Shown here one piece after another: positions 1 to 7,506 of a DNA stretch of 33,742 bases (its first letter is position 1; each line of letters opens with the position of its first letter). The notes under the pieces are model-generated. The model saw only the letters and a list, made by a program, of their open reading frames with translations. It had not been told where the DNA came from and ran no database searches. Source of the DNA: Atopobiaceae bacterium UBA1367 (GTDB lineage: Bacteria > Actinomycetota > Coriobacteriia > Coriobacteriales > Atopobiaceae); contig DBRN01000012.1 of assembly GCA_002305995.1 (NCBI GenBank), positions 643,910-677,651 on the forward strand, written 5' to 3'. The position numbers and the translations under genes were made by a program.

Positions 1-20
1 AACCGCTAGACGAACGGGCC
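1..20 (-). tRNA. tRNA-Glu, 5' end only (cut by window edge)
   Basis: Read on the minus strand from position 20, the sequence is GGCCCGTTCGTCTAGCGGTT, the acceptor 5' strand, D-stem and start of the D-loop typical of bacterial tRNA-Glu. The anticodon lies outside the window, so identity rests on this 5' part. Only 14 bp separate it from the CCA end of the tRNA-Gln upstream, so the two are probably co-transcribed from the promoter near 143-171. Confidence 0.75.
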
Positions 21-34
21 GTGAGCCTGAAGGA

Positions 35-108
35 TGGCTGGGACTGAGAGAATCGAACTCCCACTGACGGAACCAGAATCCGTTGTCCTACCGTTAGACG
101 AAGTCCCA
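35..108 (-). tRNA. tRNA-Gln (anticodon CUG)
   Basis: A complete 74-nt tRNA on the minus strand with encoded CCA. Acceptor strands TGGGACT (at 108-102) and AGTCCCA (at 45-39) pair fully. The anticodon stem ACGGA/TCCGT encloses the loop TTCTGGT, giving anticodon CTG, which reads CAG glutamine codons. The T-arm contains GTTCGATTC, the usual TpsiC loop. It lies just upstream of the partial tRNA-Glu. Confidence 0.95.
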
Positions 109-142
109 ATGCATGAGGCGACATCCTTCAACGCGAAAAGAT

Positions 143-171
143 ACTATACGGCAACGACGCACCGTGTGCAA
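143..171 (-). promoter_or_regulatory. Sigma70-type promoter for the tRNA-Gln/tRNA-Glu unit
   Basis: On the minus strand there is a -35 TTGCAC (171-166), a spacer of exactly 17 bp, and a -10 TATAGT (148-143). The expected start near 137 would give a leader of about 28 nt before the tRNA-Gln 5' end at 108. This is the best canonical promoter in the left part of the window. Confidence 0.7.
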
Positions 172-210
172 GTCCTCAGCTCGAGCTTTTTTGGTGAGGA
201 AGGCGGCCCC

Positions 211-236
211 GCCGGCCCGTCACGCCGGCCCGTCAC
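211..236. repeat. 13-bp perfect tandem duplication
   Basis: GCCGGCCCGTCAC occurs twice in immediate succession (211-223 and 224-236). It lies between the tRNA promoter and the 42-bp array and is not part of the 42-bp phase. No function can be assigned. Confidence 0.6.
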
Positions 237-261
237 GGCATGCCCTTGGGACACGGGGTCG

Positions 262-292
262 CAGGGTCCGCCTGCCCCCTTGCAGGACCCTG
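262..292. repeat. Inverted repeat (possible hairpin)
   Basis: Arms CAGGGTCC (262-269) and GGACCCTG (285-292) are fully complementary with a 15-nt loop. No T-run follows on either strand, so a terminator role is only possible, not shown. Confidence 0.4.
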
Positions 293-305
293 TGCCTCTT
301 GGCGT

Positions 306-827
306 GCTCCTGCCCAAACCGACCTGCACGTGGTGTGGCGTGACAGTGGAAAGGGAATCCCCGAGTCGTGCGAGATCGGGGCGGGGGCCGGAAAGAAAAA
401 GCCCGAGCTGTGCGAGACCCCAGCCGATGGCGGAAAGGAAAAGCCCGAGCTGTGCGAGACCCCAGCCGATGGCGGAAAGGAAAAGGCCGAGTTGTGCGAG
501 CTCGGGGCCGGCCATGGAAAGGGAATCCGTGAGTTGTGCGGACTTTGCCTCCTTGCCGGAAAGGGTTTTGCCGAGTTGTGCGGGGTCTGGATCCGTGGTG
601 GAAAGGTTTCTCCCGACTTTTGACCTCGTCGGCCCTCACAACTCGGGGTTTTCCTTTCCGGGGGAGGCCCACGCTGCGCACAAGTCGACGAAAACCTTTC
701 CGGCCGAGGGTCGCGTTGTGCACAACTCGGGCTTTCCCTTTCCGGCCCCCGCCCCGACCTCGCACAACTCACGGATTCCCTTTCCAGCAGAGGCTCACGT
801 CCCGCACGGGCCGCACCTCCCCGCCCG
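306..827. repeat. 42-bp tandem repeat array with an internal orientation switch
   Basis: Seven recognisable units in plus orientation start at 348, 390, 432, 474, 516, 558 and 600, each exactly 42 bp apart. Each begins GGAAAGG (GGAAAGA at 390) and carries CCGA(G/C) and TGTGCG at fixed offsets, giving a 25-bp core plus a 17-bp less conserved part. Four units in the opposite orientation follow at 635, 677, 719 and 761, again exactly 42 bp apart. The dyad centre is 629/630. In-phase degenerate copies occur at 306-330 and 803-827. Many frames stay open through the array because 42 is a multiple of 3, so the open frames are not evidence of a gene. The array fills the space between the end of cca and the tRNA promoter. 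Confidence 0.92.
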
Positions 828-837
828 CTCGACCAGC

Positions 838-2253
838 CTAGTCAGCCTGCGTCCCCGCCGCTAAGGGCGCCATGGCGAGGAGCGCCTCGCGCGTGTTCTC
901 CACCTCCGCGTTGACCACCGCATCAAGCAGCGCCGAGAGCACCTCTCCCACCGCAGGGCCGGGCGTCATCCCAAACTGCCTCATGATATCCGCGCCGTCC
1001 ACGGCAAGGTCGCCCGCGCGCAGGATCCTTCCCCTGCCACGCTCCCTGCGCAGGGCGCGATCGACCTCGTCCAGCTCGACCGCATACCCAGCGACCTTCC
1101 ACACCTTGCTGACGGCATCGGCGCGCTTGAGGTCGAGAAGCTGGTGGGCAAGACGATACGCACGCCCCGGACATGCCCGGTCGAGAAGCACGAGCGTCCT
1201 GCGAACCGAGCGCTGCGTGGACGTCATCACGTGGTCGTGGTAGCGGACGAGGGCACACGCCGCCCTCACGAGCGCGGTGGGCAGACCAAGGCGGCGCATG
1301 ACGCGCTCCGCGATGAGGGCGCCCTCCGCCGGATGCCCGTAGAAGTGTCCCCGCCCGGCCTCGTCGATGGTGAAGGTGGCCGGCTTGCCCACGTCGTGCA
1401 AAAGGGCGGCCCACCTCAGCTCGCGCGGGGCCACGCCCGCCGTGAACGCCTCGCAGGCGTTGCAGACATGGGCGGTGTGCTCAAGCACGTCGAAGGCATG
1501 GTACGGGCTGCGCTGGTCGAACCCGCGCATCGCGGAGAGCTCTGGTATGGCCGCGCACATCGCGTCGGTCTCGTGCAGCAGGGCCCAGCCCACACGCCCG
1601 CTGGTCACGATGCCGTCCAGCTCCTGGCCTATGCGCTCGCGGGCGATGCCCGCCAGCCCGCTCGCCGCGTCACGCAGCGCCCGATGGGTGGCCCCCTCCA
1701 TCGCAAAGCCCATGCGACAGGCAAAGCGCACGGCACGCAGGACCCTCAGGGCGTCCTCCTCGAAGCGCTGCGCCGGATCGCCCACCGCACGGATGAGACC
1801 AGCCTCGAGGTCGCGACGCCCACCAAAGGGATCAAGCAGGCCGCGCGCGGGATGATAGGCGATGGCGTTGATGGTGAAGTCCCTGCGGGAGAGGTCGTCA
1901 AGGACGCTCCCCACAAAGCGCACCTCGTCGGGATGGCGGTGGTCGGAGTAGGCCCCCTCGACACGATAGGTCGTCACCTCGACCGGACTGCCTCCCACCA
2001 CTGCCGTCACCGTGCCGTGCGCCGCGCCCGTCTCGTGCACCACGAGCCCGGCGGCGCGCAGGGCGGCGGCGCTCTGCTGCCACAGCGCCGACGTCGTGAC
2101 GTCCACGTCATGGCTGGGCTCGCCCATCAGGGCGTCGCGAACCCAGCCGCCCACGACCCAGGCCTCGAAGCCCGCGCCTTCCAGGACCTCGAGGACACGC
2201 AGGGCATGGGACGGTGGCTCACAGGTGATGCTTTGGGGAATGGGCTTGGTCAT
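838..2253 (-). CDS. cca: CCA-adding enzyme / poly(A) polymerase family tRNA nucleotidyltransferase with HD domain
   Basis: A 471-residue member of the class II tRNA nucleotidyltransferase family, which completes the 3' CCA of tRNAs in the cytoplasm. The N-terminus shows the nucleotidyltransferase signature VVGGWVRDALMG followed by DVDVTTSA, whose two aspartates are the metal ligands. Then comes RRDFTINAIAYHP and the RNA/ATP-binding region ending DALRVLRAVRFACRMGF. An HD phosphohydrolase domain follows with LLHDVGKP and GHPAEGA. The ATG at 2253 is chosen because GGGAAGG lies just upstream and the family homology starts there; an open frame extends to 2391 but has no homology or binding site. 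Some tRNAs here already encode CCA, so the enzyme would mostly repair ends. It stands alone, followed by the 42-bp array. Confidence 0.93.
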   Translation of the reverse strand: MTKPIPQSITCEPPSHALRVLEVLEGAGFEAWVVGGWVRDALMGEPSHDVDVTTSALWQQSAAALRAAGLVVHETGAAHGTVTAVVGGSPVEVTTYRVEGAYSDHRHPDEVRFVGSVLDDLSRRDFTINAIAYHPARGLLDPFGGRRDLEAGLIRAVGDPAQRFEEDALRVLRAVRFACRMGFAMEGATHRALRDAASGLAGIARERIGQELDGIVTSGRVGWALLHETDAMCAAIPELSAMRGFDQRSPYHAFDVLEHTAHVCNACEAFTAGVAPRELRWAALLHDVGKPATFTIDEAGRGHFYGHPAEGALIAERVMRRLGLPTALVRAACALVRYHDHVMTSTQRSVRRTLVLLDRACPGRAYRLAHQLLDLKRADAVSKVWKVAGYAVELDEVDRALRRERGRGRILRAGDLAVDGADIMRQFGMTPGPAVGEVLSALLDAVVNAEVENTREALLAMAPLAAGTQAD

Positions 2254-2370
2254 GGGCGCCTTCCCGTGCCGACGGGCGGGTGATGGTCGTGCGGATGCCA
2301 AGAGTATAGCGGTTGCATGCGCGGACATTGATGCCTGCGCCACGAGGAGCATGACTCCTCGGCCATACAC

Positions 2371-3291
2371 ATGAGCAAAGGGATTGACCAAGGATATAGA
2401 AGCTCGCGGAACTTTCTAGTCGTAGGGTTCCAGCACGACCTAGGGCTTCGCCTCCGTATCGCCGCCGAAGAGGGAAGAATCACAAATCTCCCCCAAACCG
2501 AAAAACTCGTCATCCGCAATTTAACCGAAATGGGGCGAGTTGCTTGTGTGTCTGATCTCGTCCTGAAAATTCTTGGTCGCGAAGCCACCCCTGTTGAAAA
2601 AGCTAACTTCAACTTTCTTGGTGAAATCTCTCCCGCACTTAGTCTCGTCCCCGAAAATGACAAATACCATGGCGCAATCGGCATTGCCGAATACGGTAGT
2701 GGAAAAGTTATCCGTGAGCGTGTCGACGAAATCGTTGCCTTAATTAAAGCCAACAAAAAACCCCTTAGCCTCGACGAGCTCGATGCAAAACTAGACTATG
2801 AACACCCCGACCATATCCAGGCTCTCGCCCGTTTAAGCAAACTACTTTCAACCCTCAACACGCAGTGGGGCCTTGCCAAATGGCCAAGCGTAAACCCAAA
2901 GAATATCCGTGATAAAATCTTCGTTGTTCTTGAAGAAAACAAAGAACCAATGCATTTTTCCGATATTGCTAAAGCGATTAGCGCCTCGAACTTCAAGCGC
3001 AAAAACGTCACCGTTCAGGCCATCCACAACGAGCTAATCAAAGACCCGCGCTTCGTCCTTATCGGCCGAGGCATCTACGCCCTCGACAGCTGGGGCTTCG
3101 AGAAAGGCACTGTCGCCGATATTATCACTAAAGTCCTCCAAAAGGCCGGATCCGAAGGTCTCTCCCGCAAAGAAATCGTTAAACAGGTTCTTAAAGCCCG
3201 CAAAGTTAAAGAAACCACCGTCCTTCTCAACCTCCAAAGCAAGCAGCTCTTCACTCGCGTCGGCAAAGACCACTACAGGCTCGCTAACTAA
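2371..3291 (+). CDS. HARE-HTH domain protein resembling Patescibacteria (Saccharibacteria) proteins; foreign composition, N-terminus uncertain
   Basis: 306 residues from ATG 2371. The C-terminal two thirds read as paired winged-helix HARE-HTH modules: roughly residues 165-235 (NIRDKIFVVLEEN through HNELIKDPRFVLIGRGIYAL) and 240-305 (VADIITKVLQKAG through RVGKDHYRLAN). HARE domains occur in the RNA polymerase delta subunit and in restriction and chromatin proteins, and are thought to link DNA recognition to effectors. The HNELIKDPRFVLIGRGIYAL block is, from memory, characteristic of proteins in Candidate Phyla Radiation bacteria, where a sigma-70 region-4-like domain usually comes first. I see no such domain here, so the gene may be 5'-truncated. 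Composition differs sharply from its neighbours: lysine is mostly AAA and AT-rich codons are common. No convincing ribosome binding site precedes 2371; ATG near 2530 is an alternative. Function here is unknown. Confidence 0.75.
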   Translation: MSKGIDQGYRSSRNFLVVGFQHDLGLRLRIAAEEGRITNLPQTEKLVIRNLTEMGRVACVSDLVLKILGREATPVEKANFNFLGEISPALSLVPENDKYHGAIGIAEYGSGKVIRERVDEIVALIKANKKPLSLDELDAKLDYEHPDHIQALARLSKLLSTLNTQWGLAKWPSVNPKNIRDKIFVVLEENKEPMHFSDIAKAISASNFKRKNVTVQAIHNELIKDPRFVLIGRGIYALDSWGFEKGTVADIITKVLQKAGSEGLSRKEIVKQVLKARKVKETTVLLNLQSKQLFTRVGKDHYRLAN

Positions 3292-3422
3292 AGACTTTTC
3301 CTATTATTTAGTATCTTGGTTCTTTCTGAGCTTTAGATATTAGTTATTAAATTAATAGCCTAAACGACAAACTGACTTTTTAAGCTCTTATAAATTCTTA
3401 TTCCAAACTATTTTTTGACACG

Positions 3423-3448
3423 AAAAGGGCCGCCACGAATGGCGGCCC
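3423..3448 (-). terminator. Rho-independent terminator of the LPxTG gene
   Basis: GGGCCGCC (3427-3434) and GGCGGCCC (3441-3448) form an 8-bp stem with a 6-nt loop. Read on the minus strand it is followed by TTTT (3426-3423), the correct polarity for the gene ending at 3476. A nested pairing of AAAAGGG (3423-3429) with CCCTTTT (3456-3462) is also possible. Confidence 0.75.
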
Positions 3449-3475
3449 CAGGAAACCCTTTTCGAGCTTCCTTTT

Positions 3476-4342
3476 TTAGTTCTTATCCTTCTTCCTCTTC
3501 CCGGCCACGCCAGCCGCAAAGGCTGTCGCACCGGTAACCCCGGCCACGGCTGCCCCATAGAGCAGCAGGGCAACGAGGTCGCCAGTTGCCGGCAGCTCGT
3601 CGTTCTTTGCGTCCTTGGTCACGCTATCGACCAAGGACGGATTTAGAACGACCTGGGGCTTCGCCCCAGCGGCGTCGCTGCTCTTCGCAGCGCCGCCCTC
3701 AGCCGGCTTAGGCTGAGACGGGTTCTCGGGGTCATCCGGGTCCTCGGGCGTTACATTCTGAGGGTAGAAGATCTCCACGCTCTTCTCCCCCATGTACACA
3801 ATAAGTTGACCGCCTTGGCCAACCATGTCTTTAAAACAGACGAAAGCTGTCCCAGTCTCCCCAAAAAGAGTCTGGTGCAACCTTATTAGTAGCTGGGTCT
3901 CGCCCGGGGTATATTCTATCCCCCCAATGGGACGACCCCAGGAGAACTCCCCGAAAACCTCTGGACCCCACGTCTCAATATCCGGATAGAAACGCTCCGG
4001 AGAGGACCAACTAATGAGGATAAAATCACCCTCATTAGCTTGTGTCGGGAGGGATGTATTGAATGAAACAAATATCCCTTGATTTCCCGAACTTATCCCC
4101 TCCGCATACAACTCTGCGTTTGCGGAGAAGTCCTTCCCTGAGGTCCGAGTAGCCGGGGCCTCAACAGCCTCAACGACCGGCTCGGCCTCAGGTGCCGGAG
4201 CCTCAGTGGCCTCAACGACCGGCTCGGGTTCCTCGCTGGCACCCTCATCGGCAGCATAGACTGCCGCTCCAGGCAACCACATCGTAACTACCAGGGATGC
4301 GGTGACAAAAGGCGCGACAAACGAACGGAACTTGTTAGACAT
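3476..4342 (-). CDS. LPxTG-type cell-wall-anchored surface protein
   Basis: 288 residues from ATG 4342, preceded by GGGAGGG; an open frame continues to 4438 but lacks a binding site. The N-terminus is a Sec signal peptide (MSNKFRSFVAPFVTASLVVTMWLPGAAVYAA, cleavage probably after VYA). An acidic, Glu/Pro/Ala-rich low-complexity stretch with repeated EPVVEA motifs follows, then a central domain of about 120 residues that I do not recognise. A Pro/Asp-rich spacer (TPEDPDDPENP) leads to the sorting signal: LPATG, a hydrophobic segment, and a basic tail KRKKDKN. This layout is that of sortase-anchored proteins. No sortase is in the window. The ligand and role are unknown. Base composition is somewhat lower in GC than in the flanking housekeeping genes. 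Confidence 0.88.
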   Translation of the reverse strand: MSNKFRSFVAPFVTASLVVTMWLPGAAVYAADEGASEEPEPVVEATEAPAPEAEPVVEAVEAPATRTSGKDFSANAELYAEGISSGNQGIFVSFNTSLPTQANEGDFILISWSSPERFYPDIETWGPEVFGEFSWGRPIGGIEYTPGETQLLIRLHQTLFGETGTAFVCFKDMVGQGGQLIVYMGEKSVEIFYPQNVTPEDPDDPENPSQPKPAEGGAAKSSDAAGAKPQVVLNPSLVDSVTKDAKNDELPATGDLVALLLYGAAVAGVTGATAFAAGVAGKRKKDKN

Positions 4343-4378
4343 CTGCCCTCCCTTCAAGGACACTCTAGAGTTATTCAA

Positions 4379-4384
4379 ATTATA
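4379..4384 (-). promoter_or_regulatory. Candidate -10 box of the LPxTG gene
   Basis: A perfect TATAAT on the minus strand, about 37 bp upstream of ATG 4342 in an AT-rich stretch (roughly 4375-4430). No convincing -35 element is visible at 17 bp. Confidence 0.4.
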
Positions 4385-5060
4385 GATGGCTCTAAAAGAC
4401 AAAATATTAGAATAAAATTTAGATCTACTTCCTCGCAAGGGGGTACTTCATCTCCTCTCTTTACCCCAGTCCATAATGAGAAACATGATTTATTCTTTCA
4501 GAGGCGATATCGCTGCACCCCACACAAACGGGTAAACTTCAGGAAAAAGCTCTTTGCGTATGTCGGTTGAACTTCGGGTTCAGCAATACCGAAAAAATGG
4601 CAGCGTAGCGTATTTGAATCATGAAAATAGCAACTAAAGACCTCGACATCGGTCAGACTCCGATCTTCCCGGGCTGACCCTCTCCGTCTCTCTTGTTGCC
4701 CACACATCAAGAAACAAGGGACAACGATGTCTTAGGCACAGCAACCGACATGACGGCCGCCCAACTTTTGGTTGCTCCGAGCGAGGACAAGGTCTGTGTC
4801 AAAAGTCCTCATTTGAATTGGGCGCGCCCATTAGGGCGCTCCCTCTCGACGTGGGGACTGTCTTCGGCAACATCAAGCAAAACCGAAATTCCACGAGACT
4901 CCTGTTCAGTAGCTTTGAGAAGGTGGGTGCGACCCCGCTCATTCGACAACGAGAGCAGCCCGGCAGTTGGCCGAAGAGGTCGAACTGCCGGGCCGAATCA
5001 TACGGAATAATTTTTGATACAGCTCCGCCCCTGCGAGACGGCCGGCGGTGGGATGCGACC
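4385..5060. other. Gene-free, moderately AT-rich intergenic region
   Basis: Short open frames here (for example 4498-4710 minus) have no binding site and no recognisable protein. The only clear structure is the inverted repeat at 4959-4992. Composition is lower in GC than most of the window, continuing the unusual stretch that starts near 2340. Confidence 0.5.
4959..4992. repeat. 10-bp-arm inverted repeat, possible terminator of the response regulator gene
   Basis: CCCGGCAGTT (4959-4968) and AACTGCCGGG (4983-4992) are perfectly complementary with a 14-nt loop. It lies about 70 bp beyond the stop of the minus-strand regulator gene. There is no adjacent T-run, so it could equally be an operator-like dyad. 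Confidence 0.5.
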
Positions 5061-5720
5061 TCAGGCGCGCCAGCGGTAGCCCATGCAGCGCACCATGGAG
5101 ATGGGGTCCACGCCCCGCCTGCGCAGCTTCTCCCGCAGCTCGCTCACCTGTGCGGAGATCTCCTCGTCGGCGAGGTGCGCCATCTTCTCGGGAAGCGCCT
5201 CGCGCACCTGGCGAGGGGCGAGGATCTGCCCCTGGTTGCGGGCGAGGAGCTCGCAGAGGGCGTACTCGGTCGACGTGAGCGCGACGTTGTCGTTGTTCAC
5301 GACGACCCTGCGGGAGCGGGGATTCAGGCGCACCCGCCCGAAGGTGAGCGAGTGCGCGTTCCACATGCAGGTGCGCGGCAGGTGCGAGGCAATCTTGGTG
5401 CGCAGGTCGATCAGGTCGAAGGGCTTGCGCACGTAGTCGTCGGCACCAAGGCCAAGCTCGACCATCGCGCCCTCAACCCCTTGCGGGGCCAGCAGCAGCA
5501 CCTGGCAGTCGGCACGTCGGCGAATCTCCCTCACCAGGTCGAGGGCATCGCCGCCAGGCAGCGTCACGTCGCAGAGAACCAGGTCGAAGCCAAGGAAGTC
5601 CATGCGAACCGCCTCTGACAGGTCGGTGATGCCCACCATCTCGTATCCCGCCCGGCTCAGCGCACGCCACAGCGCGTCCACCACAGAGCGCTCGTCATCG
5701 ATCGCCAGAATCCGTGCCAT
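5061..5720 (-). CDS. OmpR/PhoB-family response regulator (orphan)
   Basis: 219 residues. ATG 5720 is chosen over the upstream ATG at 5747 because GGGGGAGG lies 8 nt before it and MARILAIDDE is a normal receiver start. The receiver domain (about 1-115) has the acidic pair D8/D9, the phospho-acceptor Asp at about 51 (VLCDVTLP) and Lys at about 99 (DYVRKPFD). The usual Thr/Ser after beta-4 is replaced by Ala (LLLAPQG), which could alter the phosphorylation-coupled switch. A winged-helix DNA-binding domain follows (LTSTEYALCELLARNQGQILAPRQV through MVRCMGYRW). No sensor kinase gene is adjacent, so the partner is elsewhere or absent. Targets are unknown; the region 5721-6042 toward pepC is a plausible site of action. 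Confidence 0.9.
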   Translation of the reverse strand: MARILAIDDERSVVDALWRALSRAGYEMVGITDLSEAVRMDFLGFDLVLCDVTLPGGDALDLVREIRRRADCQVLLLAPQGVEGAMVELGLGADDYVRKPFDLIDLRTKIASHLPRTCMWNAHSLTFGRVRLNPRSRRVVVNNDNVALTSTEYALCELLARNQGQILAPRQVREALPEKMAHLADEEISAQVSELREKLRRRGVDPISMVRCMGYRWRA

Positions 5721-6042
5721 CCTCAACGCCTCCCCCACATTTGACATGAGCCATCCGCACTGGCATGGTCAGCACATCGTGGGATGGCCCGACGTAAGGG
5801 TATTTCTCCTTTGTTTATCCAAAATCAGTTGATTGTAGTCGACGAATTTGCAATCATATATAGTTTTCTTTGTTCGTTCATGCTGTTTCTTCCGGGAAAG
5901 GCAGGACCGCGAGCGTCGCCATCCGCCACGGCAGCCGGCCTCGGTGCCCATCCTCCGTGCTATGCTCAGGCGTGCATGACAACACCCCCGCGACCCGCTC
6001 GCGCACGATCGCGCAGGAGGGTCCCGAGCCTGGAGGAGCCGC
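5721..6042. other. Divergent regulatory region between the response regulator gene and pepC
   Basis: This holds an AT-rich patch at about 5800-5890, unlike the GC-rich surroundings, with an inverted repeat TGATTG (5830-5835) and CAATCA (5851-5856). I cannot assign a confident -35/-10 pair on either strand. The 3' part (5890-6042) is GC-rich leader ending in the pepC binding site GGAGGAG. Confidence 0.45.
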
Positions 6043-7398
6043 ATGAACGAGGAGACACGAATCACGCAGGGAGACCTTGCCAACGCGCGCGTCCGCTTTG
6101 GCGCGCGGCAGGCCAACGTCATCGCCAAGAACGCGGTGAGCTCGGTCGGCATCCGCGCCGCCGCGCGCGTCCCCGAGGGCGTCGCCGCGAACGCGCTTGG
6201 CTTCGACCTCGAGGTGATGCAAGGCAAGCGCTGCGACCAGCAGCGCTCGGGACGCTGCTGGATGTTCGCGAGCCTCAACACCATGCGCCAGCGCACCATG
6301 AGGAAGTACAACCTCAAGACCTTCGAGCTCAGCCAGGCCTATCCCCTGTTCTTCGACAAGCTCGAGAAGAGCAACTGGTTTCTGGGCAACGTCCTGGACA
6401 CGCTCGACGAGGCGCTCGACGGGCGCCTGGTGAGCTTCCTGCTCTCCGACCCCATCGGCGACGGCGGGCAGTGGGACATGTTCCGCAGCCTGGTCAAGAA
6501 GTACGGCGTGGTGCCCAAGGAGGCCATGCCCGAGACGGCGAGCTCGCGCAACACGCGCGAGATGGACGCGTACCTCACCAGGTACCTGCGCGGTTGCGCC
6601 CGCACGCTGCGGGAGTCGCACGAGGCGGGCGTGGGCGCCAGCGCCCTGGCACAGATGCGCAAGGCCATGGTGAGCGAGGTGTGGCAGCTGCTCGCCACGT
6701 GCCTGGGCACGCCACCCGAGCGCTTCGAGGTGCGCCTGCGCGACAAGGACGACAAGATGGCGCTCTCCGGCAGCTTCACGCCACAGGAGTTCTTCGAGGT
6801 GGCGGTGGACATGGACGTGGACGCCTATGTCTCGATCATCAGCGCCCCGACCGCCGACAAGCCCTTTGGCAGGAGCTTCACGGTCGACCGCCTGGGCAAC
6901 GTCGAGGAGGACGGCACCGTTCGCTACCTCAACCTCCCGCCCGCCGAGCTCAAGCGCGTGGCCGTCGCCCAGCTGCGCGACGGCCTGCCCGTCTGGTTCG
7001 GCTGCGACGTGGACCAGAGCTACCTTCGTGACGAGGGCATCATGGACACCGCCGCCCTCGACGTCGACTCCCTCTTCGGCTTTCCGGTGGAGGGGTGCCT
7101 GGACAAGGCGCAGCGGCTCGACTACGGGGAGTCGCTCATGACCCACGCCATGGTGCTCGAGGGGGTGCGCCTTGACGGCGAGGGCAGGCCCACGCTCTGG
7201 AAGGTGGAGAACAGCTGGGGCGCCGACCATGGTCGCGACGGCTTTGACACGCTCTCCGACCCCTGGTTCGACGAGTATGTCTATCAGGTGGTCGTCGACC
7301 GCGCCTACCTCACCGAGGAGCAGGCCGCCGCACTCGACGCAGATCCCATCGTGCTGGCGCCATGGGATCCCATGGGGTCGCTCGCGCGCACCGCATAG
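6043..7398 (+). CDS. pepC: C1-family aminopeptidase (PepC / bleomycin hydrolase family)
   Basis: 451 residues, the usual length for PepC, a cytoplasmic cysteine aminopeptidase that removes N-terminal residues from peptides as a homohexamer with the active sites facing an inner cavity. The catalytic Cys lies in QQRSGRCWMFASLN (with the oxyanion Gln shortly before), the His in LMTHAMVLEGV, and the Asn in KVENSWG. ATG 6043 follows GGAGGAG with a 5-nt spacer. The C-terminus ends SLARTA; in the family the C-terminal residues reach the active site and limit activity to aminopeptidase. It is monocistronic, followed by a strong inverted repeat and convergent with yigZ. Confidence 0.95.
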   Translation: MNEETRITQGDLANARVRFGARQANVIAKNAVSSVGIRAAARVPEGVAANALGFDLEVMQGKRCDQQRSGRCWMFASLNTMRQRTMRKYNLKTFELSQAYPLFFDKLEKSNWFLGNVLDTLDEALDGRLVSFLLSDPIGDGGQWDMFRSLVKKYGVVPKEAMPETASSRNTREMDAYLTRYLRGCARTLRESHEAGVGASALAQMRKAMVSEVWQLLATCLGTPPERFEVRLRDKDDKMALSGSFTPQEFFEVAVDMDVDAYVSIISAPTADKPFGRSFTVDRLGNVEEDGTVRYLNLPPAELKRVAVAQLRDGLPVWFGCDVDQSYLRDEGIMDTAALDVDSLFGFPVEGCLDKAQRLDYGESLMTHAMVLEGVRLDGEGRPTLWKVENSWGADHGRDGFDTLSDPWFDEYVYQVVVDRAYLTEEQAAALDADPIVLAPWDPMGSLARTA

Positions 7399-7402
7399 CG
7401 CA

Positions 7403-7435
7403 GGGTGGCGCCACGGGGCAGCCCTGGCGCCACCC
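7403..7435 (+). terminator. Stem-loop after pepC, with an overlapping alternative hairpin
   Basis: GGGTGGCGCC (7403-7412) and GGCGCCACCC (7426-7435) pair perfectly over 10 bp. A mutually exclusive pairing joins GGGGCAGCCC (7415-7424) with GGGCTGCCCC (7445-7454). There is no T-run, as is common in GC-rich actinobacteria. It lies between convergent genes and may serve both directions. Confidence 0.6.
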
Positions 7436-7506
7436 AGACAGCAGGGGCTGCCCCTCGGCACCCGCGAGCGTCCGCACCTCCTGACGGCCGACTGCCACCA
7501 GGGGGC

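Noticed and set aside
348..785. CRISPR array
   Set aside because: The cores are degenerate, the variable parts are only 17 bp and sometimes identical, the units invert, and there are no cas genes nearby.
34..864. Long open frames over the 42-bp array (for example a 276-residue plus-strand frame) as a repeat protein gene
   Set aside because: Several frames on both strands are open because the repeat is a multiple of 3 and GC-rich; the frame starts inside the antisense of a tRNA, has no binding site, and the array reverses orientation midway.
3292..3422. A small RNA or terminator after the HARE-HTH gene
   Set aside because: The stretch is AT-rich, but no stable hairpin followed by a T-run on the plus strand could be found.
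4498..4710. A 70-residue minus-strand protein
   Set aside because: No binding site, no recognisable protein features, and composition like intergenic DNA.
5878..7461. A 527-residue antisense frame across pepC
   Set aside because: It is a shadow of pepC: low-complexity Ala/Arg/His-rich product, while pepC has full catalytic motifs on the other strand.
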